Assembly (NCBI GenBank): GCA_025716815.1
Contig: JAIXMN010000013.1
Coordinates: forward strand, 372,001-436,000
Length of the DNA stretch: 64,000 nucleotides
Source of the DNA: Dichotomocladium elegans
Taxonomy: Eukaryota > Mucoromycota > Mucoromycetes > Mucorales > Lichtheimiaceae
Reading direction: 5' to 3'
The notes under the pieces were generated by a model, which saw only the letters and a program-made list of their open reading frames with translations, did not search any database and was not told where the DNA came from. Made by a program: the position numbers and the translations under genes. Below, piece after piece: positions 28,485-40,010 of the stretch; the first letter of the stretch is position 1, and each line of letters opens with the position of its first letter.

Positions 28485-30960
28485 AAAAAAGTATGTCGCA
28501 TAAAGTTATACCAAATTGTTGTACTGTATCACCAGGTAAAAAGATTCCGATAGTCAACAGAAAACATTAACCCATCCCTTTTATACTTTGACTTACCATC
28601 CCGTCTCACACCATGCGTATATAGATGTGCACATAGCGAGAACCATCGCGGTACGATTGGTGGTGCGCCAGCTGCAGCGGCAGGAGCAGGGACAGACATC
28701 GCCGAAGTAACGGCAAGAGCGCGCCAGAAGCAGCAGCAATGCGACGACAGAGGCAAAGCACGAGCGAACGCCAGAAGCGACGGCAGGGACATGATGGGGC
28801 AAAATGGCGGGCACCAAACAGGCGAAAGGCGAGGCATCGGCAATTTACACCGGGTGAATGCGGGTACAAGGCAGACGACATAAAAAAATGGGAGCACCTT
28901 GGGTGAAAGCAACGCCAAAGCAACGACAGGGACACAGCACATACAACCGCAAGACTCAAAAATAATGAGGAAAGGCCCTGACCGAAGGCAGCCAAACCGC
29001 GGCCCCACCAGATGATGCGATTTCGTTTTGATCTTTCTTCCATGGCTCCTCAAGTACAGGTACGATCGGTCAATCTACAAAGGACAGAAGATATCAGATT
29101 CAAACAACAAGCAAGTCAATATAAAGCTTCATACCAGATAACTTACTGAAGGGATGCCAATGAAGGATTTGATAAAGATGAAATAATCATTTTATATCTC
29201 TACAATCCTTCAATATATCCAAAGAAATCTGGGATCTGATATCTTCTCATACTATTCTTTTCCTCGCTTTCTTAGCATATTCATATCCACATACATAGCG
29301 TGATGATCTCTTAGAATTATCACAAGTGCGATTATAGTTTTTCCCACTTAGGACAGTTAACTAAATCCCTGCAAGAATGAGACGCGAATCCTTCGAAATC
29401 GCTCAAGTTTCAGCTATTCGATGCTTCACTGATTCGGGTCATCGGTTTCTTAGTTTCCAAGATCTTATTACGTCTTATCTTGCTCTTCACAACCGACCAA
29501 AGCTGTTTAATAGGGATGAATTCGGGCGAATAGGTTGGAAGATTGGCACCTAGATATCTTTGAGACTCGATGTATTTAGAGATATCCTTACCTTTTTGAA
29601 TAGGTGCATTATCATTTACCAAATAATGGCCCTTCATATATGTTTATACTACCCATTACATCCATGGTAGTCTTAAGGAAGATAAGATAATGTCTAGTCA
29701 CATTTTCGTTGCTTGAAGCTGCGTACTGCCCCGCTCTTTTTCTTTTTTTGGCTGGTGGCTGTGGGAGTCTCAAGCTACATTTAACAATGGTTAATGCCGA
29801 AATTGCTCCCAAGATTGCGATGGTTTTCGCTCTTGTTTTCGGCACTGTAACTACTGCAAAAGTTTCTTTCTTGGACCATGTCATGTTGCGCTCCATGTTA
29901 GTATGGAATCCAGACGTATCAATGAAAACATGTTTTTTTTTCTAATGTCAATGTGAGTCATATCCCATCGAGGCAATCAGACAAGGCGCTCTTGGATAAT
30001 TGAGGGATTCTCATCAACCCATTCTAAAATAGCACTCTTATACTCTTCGTTGAGAATATGTGAGCGACCTCCGGTTCCACGTTTCTTAAAAATGCTGTCA
30101 GCGTCCTTTTCATACTGTGATGCCTATCGTTAAACTGACCTAACATGGATTCCTAGCTGTTTTGCAGCACTCAAGGCCTTCTCAAACATCAGTTTGAAAA
30201 TCTGATCTTCTATCTGGCGGGCTACATTGTGTAGCCGCGCTTAAAATCTGCTTCTTTCATATGAATCCTTACGCTTGGGATATGCGTAGCAAGGTCAAGG
30301 TTACGCTTTAAAGGCTGACTACGCAGATATTCTGCGTGAGAACAAACGGGTTGAAGAAATTACATTTCCTCGTCGACGACATAGTTCCTAGGTTCAGGAC
30401 AGCCACGCTTATCAACAACATGACCTTCCCCATCATAGTAAAAAATAGATTGCTCATTTCAGAATGTAAAACAAGTAAAAAAGAAAAGGTTTCCAAAGGG
30501 TAAAAAGCTGACTATTATTTATATAGATGGATTTTGCGACATTTTTTTACGTGCATGCGATACAGGATTCTCAAGAAGAAATATGCCACAAAGTTTTAGA
30601 TGTTGGTGGAGATCGTCTAGGTTCTTCAGTATTTCGTTTCTTTTCCTTCTTTTAAAATTTGAATGAAGCATAAATGTTTAGCCTTCCAAAACTATTCTGT
30701 ATAAAGAGAAGCTAGGAACGACTCATATGTAACCTTGACTGAGACCTTTTTGTTACTATTGCCTTTAAATGATGACAAAACCAAAATTTGAATTCGAATT
30801 TCAAGCAAAAAACGACGAACCTAGTCAGTCTACACCAATGACTACATTTTATGGCAAACTTCTTGTTGAAATGCTGTATTTGCTTTGTTCATCACACGTA
30901 AAGATTTCTGGGCAAATGAGACTGTCTATTTTTGTGATTTTGTGATTTCAGATCTTACTA
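28485..30960 (-). mobile_element. Tc1/mariner-like transposon relic (DD34E transposase), left copy
   Basis: Minus-strand fragments of a Tc1-like DDE transposase are recognisable: FIDTSGFHTNM (about 29,930-29,898), WSKKETFAVVTVPK, NDNAPIQ (about 29,615), and LPTYSPEF then PIKQLWSVVKSK (about 29,550-29,490). The spacing from the second Asp to the third catalytic position is 34 residues. The third acidic residue is Lys here and the reading frame is broken, so it is dead. The end-proximal motif ATGTCGCA appears near 28,493 and inverted near 30,538. The 5' region (28,600-29,000) is GC-rich with no conserved coding and differs from the same position in the right-hand copy. Sequence shared with that copy resumes at about 30,889-30,960 after roughly 320 bp absent from it. 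Confidence 0.75.
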
Positions 30961-31257
30961 GATCACGACTTCTTCCTTTATTACCCAAGTGCTTAATCAA
31001 CAGCAGAAAATTGACATATCGCTTACCTGAACACCAACAATTCTTTCCTCCTATATGCCCTAATATACAAAGGACATGTTGTTTATACCCTTTGATAGTC
31101 TTAACCCATATATACATGCCATCGATGCGGAAATGTGATGTATATCGAGACATGCAACAAAGAGCTATTAATTAATTAGGTTTACCTAGTCTAAGATAAC
31201 CCATAAAAACAAGGATCACTTTATTTTGTACACGCTGATCTTCTCTCTTTTTGATTT
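30961..31257. other. 3' flank of the ankyrin gene
   Basis: AT-rich sequence between the transposon relic and the stop codon of the ankyrin gene at 31258-31260. Nothing recognised. Confidence 0.4.
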
Positions 31258-32072
31258 TCAGTCACTAGGCTGTTCATCAATATCATCTGCATAGTTTTCG
31301 TCCGCCGGGTCCTCCGCAATGTCCGAATCGGCCTGTTTAGTACACGAGGGTTTAACTATCGTTCAGACATTTACCCTACCCTCTTGTACACCGCACAACT
31401 GACCAATTCATCCGCAGCAAAAATTTGATCAAAGAGCTCCTTCATATCTTCATCTTCAGGATCGACAATATCAACCGGGGTCTGTTTTTCTCTGTTTTGG
31501 GCTCTGCAAAAAAAAGGAGAGGATTAGCAATGGTCACTGATTATATGTCGTTAGGCTTTTCCCAAATGCAAAATTTACCGGGCATCGCATCCAGCCTCTA
31601 GTAATGCTTGTACTATAGCAATAGCAGTATCATGGTCATCTTTATATTTGACAGCCTTGTGTAACGGAGTGTCTTGCTCAATTCTGTCTTTCGTATTGAG
31701 CTTTATATTTTCCACAGTCAGCAGAACATGGAGGCATGCGAGTGAACCATACTTCGCGCTATATCCGGTCTCAAGCAAATGAAATTAAGTATGGCCCGTA
31801 CACATTCATGGGTGGCGATCCAGCTATCAATGAATCAGCAATGACTTACGCGTAATGGAGTGCGGTGTCACCAATACTGTCGGTAAAATTGATATCGACA
31901 TCGCCAGTTTTTAAAACCTCCTCGAGAAGATCATCTTGATCATTCCGACATGCGGCTAGCATGATCTCATCTTGCGGATGAACAGCATTAATCGCATTCT
32001 ATGCTTCAGTTGGCTGTTTCGAAAATTAAAAACGTGCTTGATCTTACTTTGTGAGGCGCCCTCAGAATCCAT
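31258..32072 (-). CDS. Small ankyrin-repeat protein
   Basis: Exons on the minus strand: 31850-31998, 31579-31758, 31404-31503 and 31258-31332, with consistent phases. Repeats read IGDTALHYAAKYGSLACLHVLL and, next, DTPLHKAVKYKD then IVQALLEAGCDAR, typical ankyrin helix pairs. The C-terminus is highly acidic (DPEDEDMKELFDQIF, then DDIDEQPSD). The first exon is uncertain. A start at 32072 (MDSEGASQ) with donor GTAAGA at 32047 leaves one base too many to join exon 2 in phase, so either the true first exon is elsewhere or the sequence has an error near the 11-T run. Architecture resembles small fungal ankyrin proteins such as yeast Ygl242c; partner and role are unknown. Confidence 0.7.
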
Positions 32073-32779
32073 GGCGTTAGAAAGAAAAGGCGTGTCGTGA
32101 AAAAAAAAAAGAAGGTCTTTGCGCGGGAAAATTTCGATGCATGAAGTGTTCATGCTGTGACAAGTCATTTCCATTGGACAGGCTTTGTCTGTGGAGGTTT
32201 TAAGTAAACCAACAGCACCTTGCGCAATAGTAGTATGTATGTATGTAGGAATATTGGAGAGGTGAAAAGAACTTCAGATCCAACTTTGCTAGATCAATGA
32301 TTTGATATTGGATAATCCCTTTCCATGTCTTTCGGACAAATCTTCGGTAGCAGTTTGAATGCCATTTTGATTCCAAATTTAAAGAACACCAGCAACATCC
32401 ATTGACTTTATCTCCTGTCATCCTCATTATGATATTTGCCAGCCATCCCAGCCCCTTAACTTTTGCTTCAATACCGACCACCTTTCGTTTCCATCGAACT
32501 GAGTTCGCTGAGACGTATGGTTATCTAATTTTCGACACTTAGTGAAGGGGTCCATCTTGGATGCTCTCTGCGGGAAAATATGCTACCGCTATCGCATTGT
32601 CCATATTGATGCATTAAGTCCAGTCGAAATTTATCAATAAATTGTATGAGGAATACAGCACTTTCTCAACAGGGATGCGCGCAATCGTGATATTTTCGCT
32701 CAACTTTTTCGACCATCGTGGAGGGCGGCAACAGAGGTGTACATAATCCCTAGAGCAAGTCCACTAGAGAGAAAGTATC
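32073..32779. other. Intergenic region with no recognised gene
   Basis: Upstream side of the ankyrin gene, then AT-rich DNA with short frames. Nothing can be assigned. Confidence 0.4.
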
Positions 32780-34640
32780 TTGCGGAACGAAAATGTATAC
32801 CGCTTGACGATCAATGAATCCGAATCTGGCAATAGCAGTGATAGCAGCGCCGAATCCGATGAATACGTGGATGCGGAATCGCCGCCTTCCACCGAATTAG
32901 CAGCTGAACTCTCTCTACTTCCCTCCCCAAAACCGTCTGTCGCGCCAATGATGAAACTACGGGTATCTGAGCAAGAAATGGGAGTAGTTGGAGGTGATAC
33001 TGCTTCTCTATTGCGCTCAATTCACCGCAGCACTCAAGGAATGAATGAATGGTGTCAATCTATCCTCCGAGAAGAAAGAGCGGATCATTCAACTGTCAAA
33101 ATTCCAGGGTTTGTCCAACAGAGATGTCGCGGCCACTTTGCATACTCCCGCCAGGGAGTGGGCAAGAGAAACTTGCGGTTTAATTGTCGAAGCCAACATT
33201 TAGAACGGCCCTTAGAAAAATCGATCCGGTTGGCGCTGCTTTTATAAGGGACATTGTTTACAAGCACAACACGGCCATATTGAGACAGATTCAATCCTAC
33301 TATAAGGAGAAGTTTGCCTGCACAATTTCTGCTCTGAAATTATGTCGACATCTGTCTGCCGCAGAAATTGGTTTAGGTTACTGGGCCTTATTTTGAAAGC
33401 TGGGCCAGACATTAATCAGCCTTTTTTGACAGGTTCCGCATTAAGGAATTCATGCTATAAACTCTCGCGTACCTTTCATCACGTACCTGAAAATAGACAA
33501 TGAGGAGGTGGAGGGAGTCCAGTTGCCCACTGCTGCTACTGCCGAAAGTTCTGCTTTTGGGGCTGTGATCCAGTCTACCAAACGCAAAGGCCAAGTGGTG
33601 AAAAGAAGGTTGTGTCGGAAATATGATGAAAGGTTTGTGAGCATTGCCATGGAAAACAACATCAGCCAAGGCATGTCTAGACTGCTGTAGCAGAGAAGCA
33701 TGCACATGGCACAGAGAAATCAGGCAGAAAATCGAGGAAGTATTTCGATCAAGCCTATCCGTTTAGTGTTCGAATACGATCGGCATCCCAACTGCGCTGT
33801 TGAGGACGTGATGACCGCATGCGTGAGTATCAAAGAAATCCCGCTTCTGAAAAATGTCGAGCATTGTTTAGGCCGGCAGAAGTATGCCACTCCACGATGT
33901 CTATTAAAACACTACTGTCGACTATTGCAGCCATGGTACAAAGCCCATCAACCATCTTTTCTCAATCCACCGCAATTCCTGCTATTAAAATACTTCCTGT
34001 TTCTTTCCAACCTTCCTAATAAAGCAGGAGACAGGAGAGCGTCTCCTGTTTTATTTAGGAAGGTTGCAGAAAAAAACCTATTTATCTGCTCTTTTCACCA
34101 AGTTCCGGCATCATGGGAAATGTGGGACGCATTTACCGGTGCCATCTTTGCTTCCCTGAAAAACCGGAAAAGGCTGATAAAAGCAACAAAAAAAGCACGC
34201 GCAATCGTCTTTTAACAAACACAGTTAAATTGATTTTGACGCATTTTTAAGTCGTTTAGAGGAAAAGAGTAATGGTTTACAATGGGCTTTCTTGTAGAAT
34301 CGACATTGCCATCGGTCGGCACAACGAAGGACTCAAGCCTCAATGCGCGGTTGTAAGTACATTGTTAAGTCATTCTCCAACTTTGCTCTGATTTCACTTT
34401 GCTTATTCGTTTTATGCAGCTGTAAATTTATCAGCCAAAATAGTCTGATGCCAATGTACGGCTTTTGTCCAAAGGATCGAGCCCAGATTCGCTACATTTT
34501 CTCTGTAGCCTACCTCCAAATACTCTCTTGGCTTTATTTGCCCCATTGTGACAAGTTCGCTTTTTATCGTCTGAGCCTTCAGCCATGTTGAAGGACATTT
34601 CGATATAATAATGAAGCGCCCAAGAGACGATACCAACATA
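32780..34640 (+). mobile_element. Probable second-family Tc1/IS630-like transposase relic
   Basis: A first frame (32780-33115) is Ser/Glu-rich and ends with a segment DHSTVKIPG, then in another frame LSNRDVAATLHTPA, which looks like a helix-turn-helix. A following frame (33184-33396) has RKIDPVGAAFIRDIV, then LRQIQSYYKEKF and LKLCRHLSAAEIGL. This parallels the second helix-turn-helix of Tc1/IS630 transposases. Further on (about 34,450-34,490) MPMYGFCPKDRAQIR resembles the MYGxxPKG stretch after the first catalytic Asp. Stops and frame changes occur throughout. Between these parts is an unrelated-looking segment containing a long hairpin (34,008-34,066). Assignment is tentative. Confidence 0.4.
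34008..34066. repeat. Long near-perfect inverted repeat (hairpin)
   Basis: Left arm 34008-34032 and right arm 34041-34066 are reverse complements apart from one mismatch and one extra base; the loop is 8 bases. Arms begin CAACCTTCCTAATAAAG. It could be a foldback element, a transcription end, or a replication-generated palindrome. Confidence 0.85.
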
Positions 34641-35536
34641 AATACCGTATGTGCTGCTGCTGGAATATTAGTGGGAAAGATTAATCGTCACTCTCATTGC
34701 AGATAAGGATCAGTAAGGACAAGAGGATGCACGTCTTCAATCCCACAATGCTGTCAAGAATCGAGCCGCAAAACAAGATGTAGTTAACAAGAATGTACAT
34801 CTTGCGTATTCAGACAGCTGCCAAAATGGAAGGAGAACATCGATATTACTGCCAGACACCAAGAGGACAGCAACAGCCTGCTTTCCTTGCAAGATATCCC
34901 GAGAGCCTACGAAAATCAGACTTGCATTGATAACTTGTGCGAGTCACGTCGATTTGGGTTCTTTCGCATTTCCTGCCGTCGATGCCAGTGTCGTTTTGTC
35001 AGATGAACACAAATTCTAACGTGTAGTGAAGCGTGGTCTCTATGATTCGCTCTAAATGCTTCAGATCAACGTCGTTGTTTCCGAATCTTGAGTGGACTTT
35101 TCTCATAGACAGAGTTATACCAGCATTCCTGTATCTTGAGAGTCACTTCGATCATATATTTCGAATGGTAGGTAAAGTACATAAGCTGTCGGCCAAGGAA
35201 CTAATCATCATTCTTCAGCGCCAGTTAGGGGTGAAAAGAGCGCTCGTAGCTGCTAAGCAGTTTCAGTCTCATCTCCCCAGAGTGACGGGATAGGTAGGTA
35301 TCTGCGGCGGAGCGCAACCTAGGGATCGATAGCGGAAGCTTGATTGGTGGGAGCCTTCGCCCCGCAAAATTTCGGATTTACTGTCGAACCGGGCCGTCTG
35401 TGCGGTTTCTCCTTGGTACCTTTCGCCGGCTGAATGCCCTGACTTTTCTTTTCCTCTATCTCATTTCTACCGCATAGCTTCATGACTCAACCACCCAAAC
35501 AGCACGATCATATTAATACAAACCAGCATTTCTTCA
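34641..35536. other. Intergenic region, nothing recognised
   Basis: Short frames only. From about 35,280 onward the DNA is the presumed promoter and leader of the LEA2-like gene; the alternative start codon for that gene is at about 35,482. Confidence 0.4.
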
Positions 35537-36643
35537 ATGGATGTCCGTCCTTCATTCCTGTGTCCGATCCTTATCGGGCGGCAAAAAAAAGCAATACACC
35601 AGGCATGTTCGATTCTTTATAACCCACTCTCCAGGAACATTCGCCAATCCATTTCTAATCTATCTGCTATAGAGTCCTTCAGTTCTGGAAGTGCACATGA
35701 GCCAGTAGCTGTTCCTTCACGGACGGAATCAGAGAGCAGCATAAGCCGGCTAGCAACGACACGGTATAATATTTACGATGCCTACGGCGACCCGTATGCT
35801 AAGCAGAAGAACCGACGAGTTGCCAGCGACGGTTTACATCGTACCATCGCTTACTTGCCGTACTCGCACCATCGCATAGATCCTAATTCGCAAAAGGACC
35901 CTGCTTATCTCGAAGATAGTCGAATGCCTAGCTTTATGACTGCTCCTGCTTCCGACAAGGAGCTGGCAGGATCGTTTCTCCATGATAACATCGGTGCGGA
36001 AATGATGGAGCAGGCATCTAAATCGCCCATAAAGCCATGTTCAAACGAAAGAAAACCGACAGAGGAGGCGTCCTTGCCGAAAATCAATCGCCGAAAAAGG
36101 CGGAAGTGGTGCTGTGGATTGGGCACTCGATCGGTTTTGCTTCTCGCCTTCATCTGCTGTGCAGTGATTGTCGTGGTATGGTATTTTGTTTGGCCGCGAT
36201 GGGTAGTGAGCATCGAGTTCGATAATGTGTACGCAGTGACACAAGACTACAGCGATGCTACTGTCAGCGCGCTATGGCAACTTAATTTCACCATCGACAA
36301 TTCAGCCAACTGGGTGCCAACGCGCGTCAAAGAGTTTAGTGTCACGGTGATGGATGGTTCAACTGGGATTGTGATCGGTACCGGTTCGAGCTCACCTTAT
36401 AATCTACCCGGCCGGACTTCGGATCTTATCATATCTTTGCCAGTCAACCTATTTTATACCTCCAATAATCCAAATGACACAGTCCTAATGACTTTAATGA
36501 CTTGTGTAGCTATTCCTTCCTCCTCGGGTATGGACGACCCCTCAGGGATCGATTTAAAATTCGGTGTCACGGAGACCATATCTGGTATCGCCTGGAAACA
36601 TACAACCATAGTCCACCCTCTCGCCGTGAGATGTCCGCATTAA
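35537..36643 (+). CDS. Single-pass membrane protein with LEA2-like domain
   Basis: One open frame of 368 codons. The first 190 residues are Ser-rich and disordered, with a basic patch (INRRKRRKW). It is followed by a transmembrane segment reading VLLLAFICCAVIVVVWYFVW, then an ectodomain of about 145 residues with beta-rich text (ALWQLNFTIDNSANWVPTRV). This pattern matches fungal proteins with a late-embryogenesis-abundant group 2 (LEA2) fold behind a membrane anchor. The function of these fungal proteins is not established; an envelope or vacuole-associated place is inferred. The N-terminus is uncertain: another frame starting near 35,482 (MTQPPKQHDHIN) also looks protein-like and may be the real first exon, but I could not place a normal intron between them. 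Confidence 0.65.
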   Translation: MDVRPSFLCPILIGRQKKAIHQACSILYNPLSRNIRQSISNLSAIESFSSGSAHEPVAVPSRTESESSISRLATTRYNIYDAYGDPYAKQKNRRVASDGLHRTIAYLPYSHHRIDPNSQKDPAYLEDSRMPSFMTAPASDKELAGSFLHDNIGAEMMEQASKSPIKPCSNERKPTEEASLPKINRRKRRKWCCGLGTRSVLLLAFICCAVIVVVWYFVWPRWVVSIEFDNVYAVTQDYSDATVSALWQLNFTIDNSANWVPTRVKEFSVTVMDGSTGIVIGTGSSSPYNLPGRTSDLIISLPVNLFYTSNNPNDTVLMTLMTCVAIPSSSGMDDPSGIDLKFGVTETISGIAWKHTTIVHPLAVRCPH

Positions 36644-37754
36644 TACCTTGTACAATACATAATCCTCCATTGTATAATCTCCGTCAACTACTGTACCATC
36701 ACAATTGCATTATACTAAAAAGAAACTTAATACTGCACCTGTCAATGACTGCAATATATATATATATATATATATTATAACACGAGCTGGGTTGTTTGAG
36801 TTTCACTTGATCTTGTTGATAATGACAAACCACCAGCGAATATTGTGTGCAGCAACTCCACAGACCAAAGTACTGTAACCATGACTTATATGAATGAAAC
36901 GGACATGCTGTCTCCCTCCAAAAAAGCATGCAGGTTGATTTGATCATCATTCTGCGTTTTTTTTTCTTGTGAACAGAAGGTACTGTAGTTCCCGAAAGGC
37001 CACACTATTAAACTCTAAGCCTTCATCAAAAAGAAGTTATTCGTCTGTGATATTATGTTAACCTATGATGTTTTTGACAGTTTCGTTGGTTACATGAAAA
37101 TGATACCTACTATGATAAACATCCTCATCTCAAACGACCAAAGAAGTTGGATGAGGGCGAAGATTTACGCAGAAATCAATTATTATACTGCATATACAGT
37201 ATCACAAAGCTGGCTTACGTAGGACCCAGAGACGGACAGTTACTTTATATCTATGGCCTTTTAACACAATAATAAAACTGATTCTACTTTCTTTACAACT
37301 CTATGGAAAGTTCTATTATAGCACCCTCAATTGGAATTAACTTTCCCACTACAGCTTGACTGACGCTTGTAACCAGATCTTTAGGCAACAAACAAATGCA
37401 AAAGTACAGGTTGAAGCGATATCATCAAGTATCACAAAGCAACATTTGGCAGTCTTTTCAATGAGGATAATGACATGCGCAAGTTCCTAGCTATCTCTAT
37501 ACTCGAATCAGAAATAGTATAGTATGACTCAGTCGTTCTGTCGGTCAGGAAAGAGCTTTCATAAGATGTCAACAGGTGAAAAGGGTTGTTATATCTCAAT
37601 AAATCAAGGCTGGCTCCCTAAGCGGCGTAACACAATGTCTTTCTCTTCATGATTGACCTGTCCAGATAAATGGCTTTTTTTCTTCTTCAGTTATCCTATC
37701 TACACGTTTTCTTGGTCGTACGCATTTGGCACAATTACTGGTTTATTTGCTGTA
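36644..37754. other. Intergenic region with (TA)n microsatellite
   Basis: A TA dinucleotide run lies at about 36,752-36,775. The remainder is AT-rich with no recognisable coding. Confidence 0.5.
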
Positions 37755-38147
37755 TTATTGTGATGAGATGGACAACGGAGTTCCCACGTGTCGCGCGACT
37801 TCTGCCAACGTAGGGCTGGAATACTCAATGAAATGGTCCATTATGTCTTGGTACTCTGTACGACCCGTTCCTTTCACATGTTGGATTTTTTTTTGAAAAA
37901 AGAAGGCAAAGGATTGTGTGCTCCATGTGCTTGCTGATAGCAGGCAAGCTCTTGTATTCTTCTTTTCCAAAACTGCCAACCGTGTTCCCATTTCTTCCGC
38001 CAGACTTCTAAAAGATGTCTTCGCATAGAAATCAGCGCAGCGTAATAGACACTCTATAGCCTGGAAAGAAATACATACCGATACTGTACGATAAATAAAT
38101 TTTTGTCCTCTCAGTGTATGGCATCCATGGTGTTTACTGAGACCCAA
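37755..38147 (-). CDS. Uncertain small gene, weak BRK1/HSPC300-like helix
   Basis: After a good acceptor (TTTCTTTCCAG, ending about 38,062) the minus strand encodes IECLLRCADFYAKTSF then LAEEMGTRLAVLEKK. It resembles the coiled helix of BRICK1/HSPC300, a 75-residue subunit of the SCAR/WAVE actin-regulating complex. A one-base shift after VLEK would continue as RIQELA, the expected pattern; as written the frame continues into unrelated sequence up to 37,755. I could not find the upstream exon. This is either a spliced or damaged gene of that type, or chance similarity. Confidence 0.22.
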   Translation of the reverse strand: MGLSKHHGCHTLRGQKFIYRTVSVCISFQAIECLLRCADFYAKTSFRSLAEEMGTRLAVLEKKNTRACLLSASTWSTQSFAFFFQKKIQHVKGTGRTEYQDIMDHFIEYSSPTLAEVARHVGTPLSISSQ

Positions 38148-40010
38148 GCCGCTATAAGTGAAACATTAGTATTGCGATAAGCGAGGGAACACGACATTGT
38201 CGGATGGGTAAACCAATGACTGTGGGACTTGTACGGCACTCGTGGGGAATAGTCGACTTGCGCTTAGTACGAAATACCGGTCATCCGATGAGAAATGGGT
38301 CATGGCCCATGGGAGATGTCTAACGATGGGTCAGATAAACTATTAATTATATAGTCATTCTGCATTTCATTAGGATAAAAGTCGTCCAGAAAGCAATAAG
38401 GCCCGTCTCGCCAATTTAAAAGTTATAGATTATTGCACATATCACGGCGATACAGAATATGGAGGAAATCATCGCTTGCTCTCACATCTCATGAGCAAGC
38501 ACATCCCAGCAGAACACCGTCTAATTGCAGTATCTTTGCAAGCAAAACCAGCTTCTTTTAACCAACAAAGTACGTAGCTCTTTATCGCTGACGATTTATT
38601 TCAAACAGAAAATGATCTCCCCTCGCATTACTCTGTCACACCTGAAAAACTCTTCGAAATCGCCCCCGTATCCAGAATTGCCAAAAGGTAATATTGCCTG
38701 TCAACTGACTCCTTGCGCCACTTTTAATTTCTGGCAATATTGTTGCCTTGTGAGAATTCTGGATCAGCTGGTTCCGCTGAGGTGCTCCACATGGGCATGG
38801 AATCGTTCCTAAGTGTAGATGACCTATTATCGACTGAAAGTAGTCGCCTTGAGTCGTTCATTCGCAGTTTTTTCCCTTTTATACTAGCATTCAAGGGAAT
38901 ATGTTTTATCATCACAACGCCTTTTGCCAGGAAATCCATGTATTTAAGGTGGAGATCACTTTGGAAGATTTCCTTTTCTCTATAGACAATTTTACCGCTA
39001 AGGAGACTGTCAAAACCTTGGTTTTTGTTTGTTTGTTTTTTAAGAAAAAACAGAAAAAACAGAAAAAGAAAAATCTAGAAATGCACATTATAAATCTTAC
39101 CTCTGCACTAAGCATCACATATCCTTCAGTCTGCTGGAAGCAATGAAAATCATCTAACTTCTGCACGGCTTGAACGGGTGGAACAAATCCCATCCTTGGG
39201 CTTGTATACATACAATGAAATTTTTCTTATCCGCGGCAAGTTAAAGGAGTTTTCGTCTAGTCATCGTCGAGTCACGCAACCAATTGCTATGTACACATGC
39301 CAAAAGAGAAGATAAATGGCTATGATAACAACATGGCAACCATATATGGTTTCTCATAGAGAGTTTTGACATTCCGAAATATATAGAAAATAACCATTAT
39401 GGTTACCTTTTCATAATGAAGTTGCTATTTAAAAGGGCGTTGCTATAGTGACAATGGCTTTTGAGTATAGGTAGCATACATTTGTACATTAGGAAAGTAT
39501 CACTGTCGTTCAGCACTGTCCTATTGCTATGTCATATGTCACAATGTTTATGTTGCAAGCGTCACGACTTTTAGGTACATTATCAATCGAAATAATTGTG
39601 AAACTCAGCGAAATAGAACCGATTTCTGTATGTATCTAATATTAGATAAACGAATGTCAGATCTGCAGAACACTACGGTTTTCTCTATGCACTGCATCTT
39701 TTTAATTTGTCAAACACAGTCGGGAATCATGCGGGAAACGCTCTTCCCGGTTCCCTTCTTGTTCACTGTAACATATCGCAGACAACTATCAATGTCTGAC
39801 AAGCGGAAATTCACATCACTGGTAAACTATATGAATACATGCGAAAGCATTGCTCGGTATTGGGTTAGCCGCATAAAGACGCATAATCTTGCGCATTAAA
39901 GCAAGGCAACTCAAAAACGTCTATTAAAGAAGCGAAACTGGTCTCTCTTCCTTTTCTCTTCACTGTTTTCCTTTGCTCGAAGAAGCAGAATCTTCCTTCA
40001 ACACAAGAGC
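38148..40010. other. Intergenic region upstream of amylase, with a possible zinc-finger/BED-like remnant
   Basis: At about 38,425-38,520 the plus strand encodes DYCTYHGDTEYGGNHRLLSH followed by LMSKH, a C/H arrangement like a BED finger of hAT transposons, soon interrupted by stops. Otherwise nothing was recognised. The last 70 bases before 40,011 are pyrimidine-rich, as in many fungal leaders. Confidence 0.3.

Noticed and set aside
28529..29053. 174-codon minus-strand Cys/Leu-rich frame
   Set aside because: Lies in the GC-rich variable segment of the Tc1-like copy; not conserved in the other copy and without a recognisable domain.
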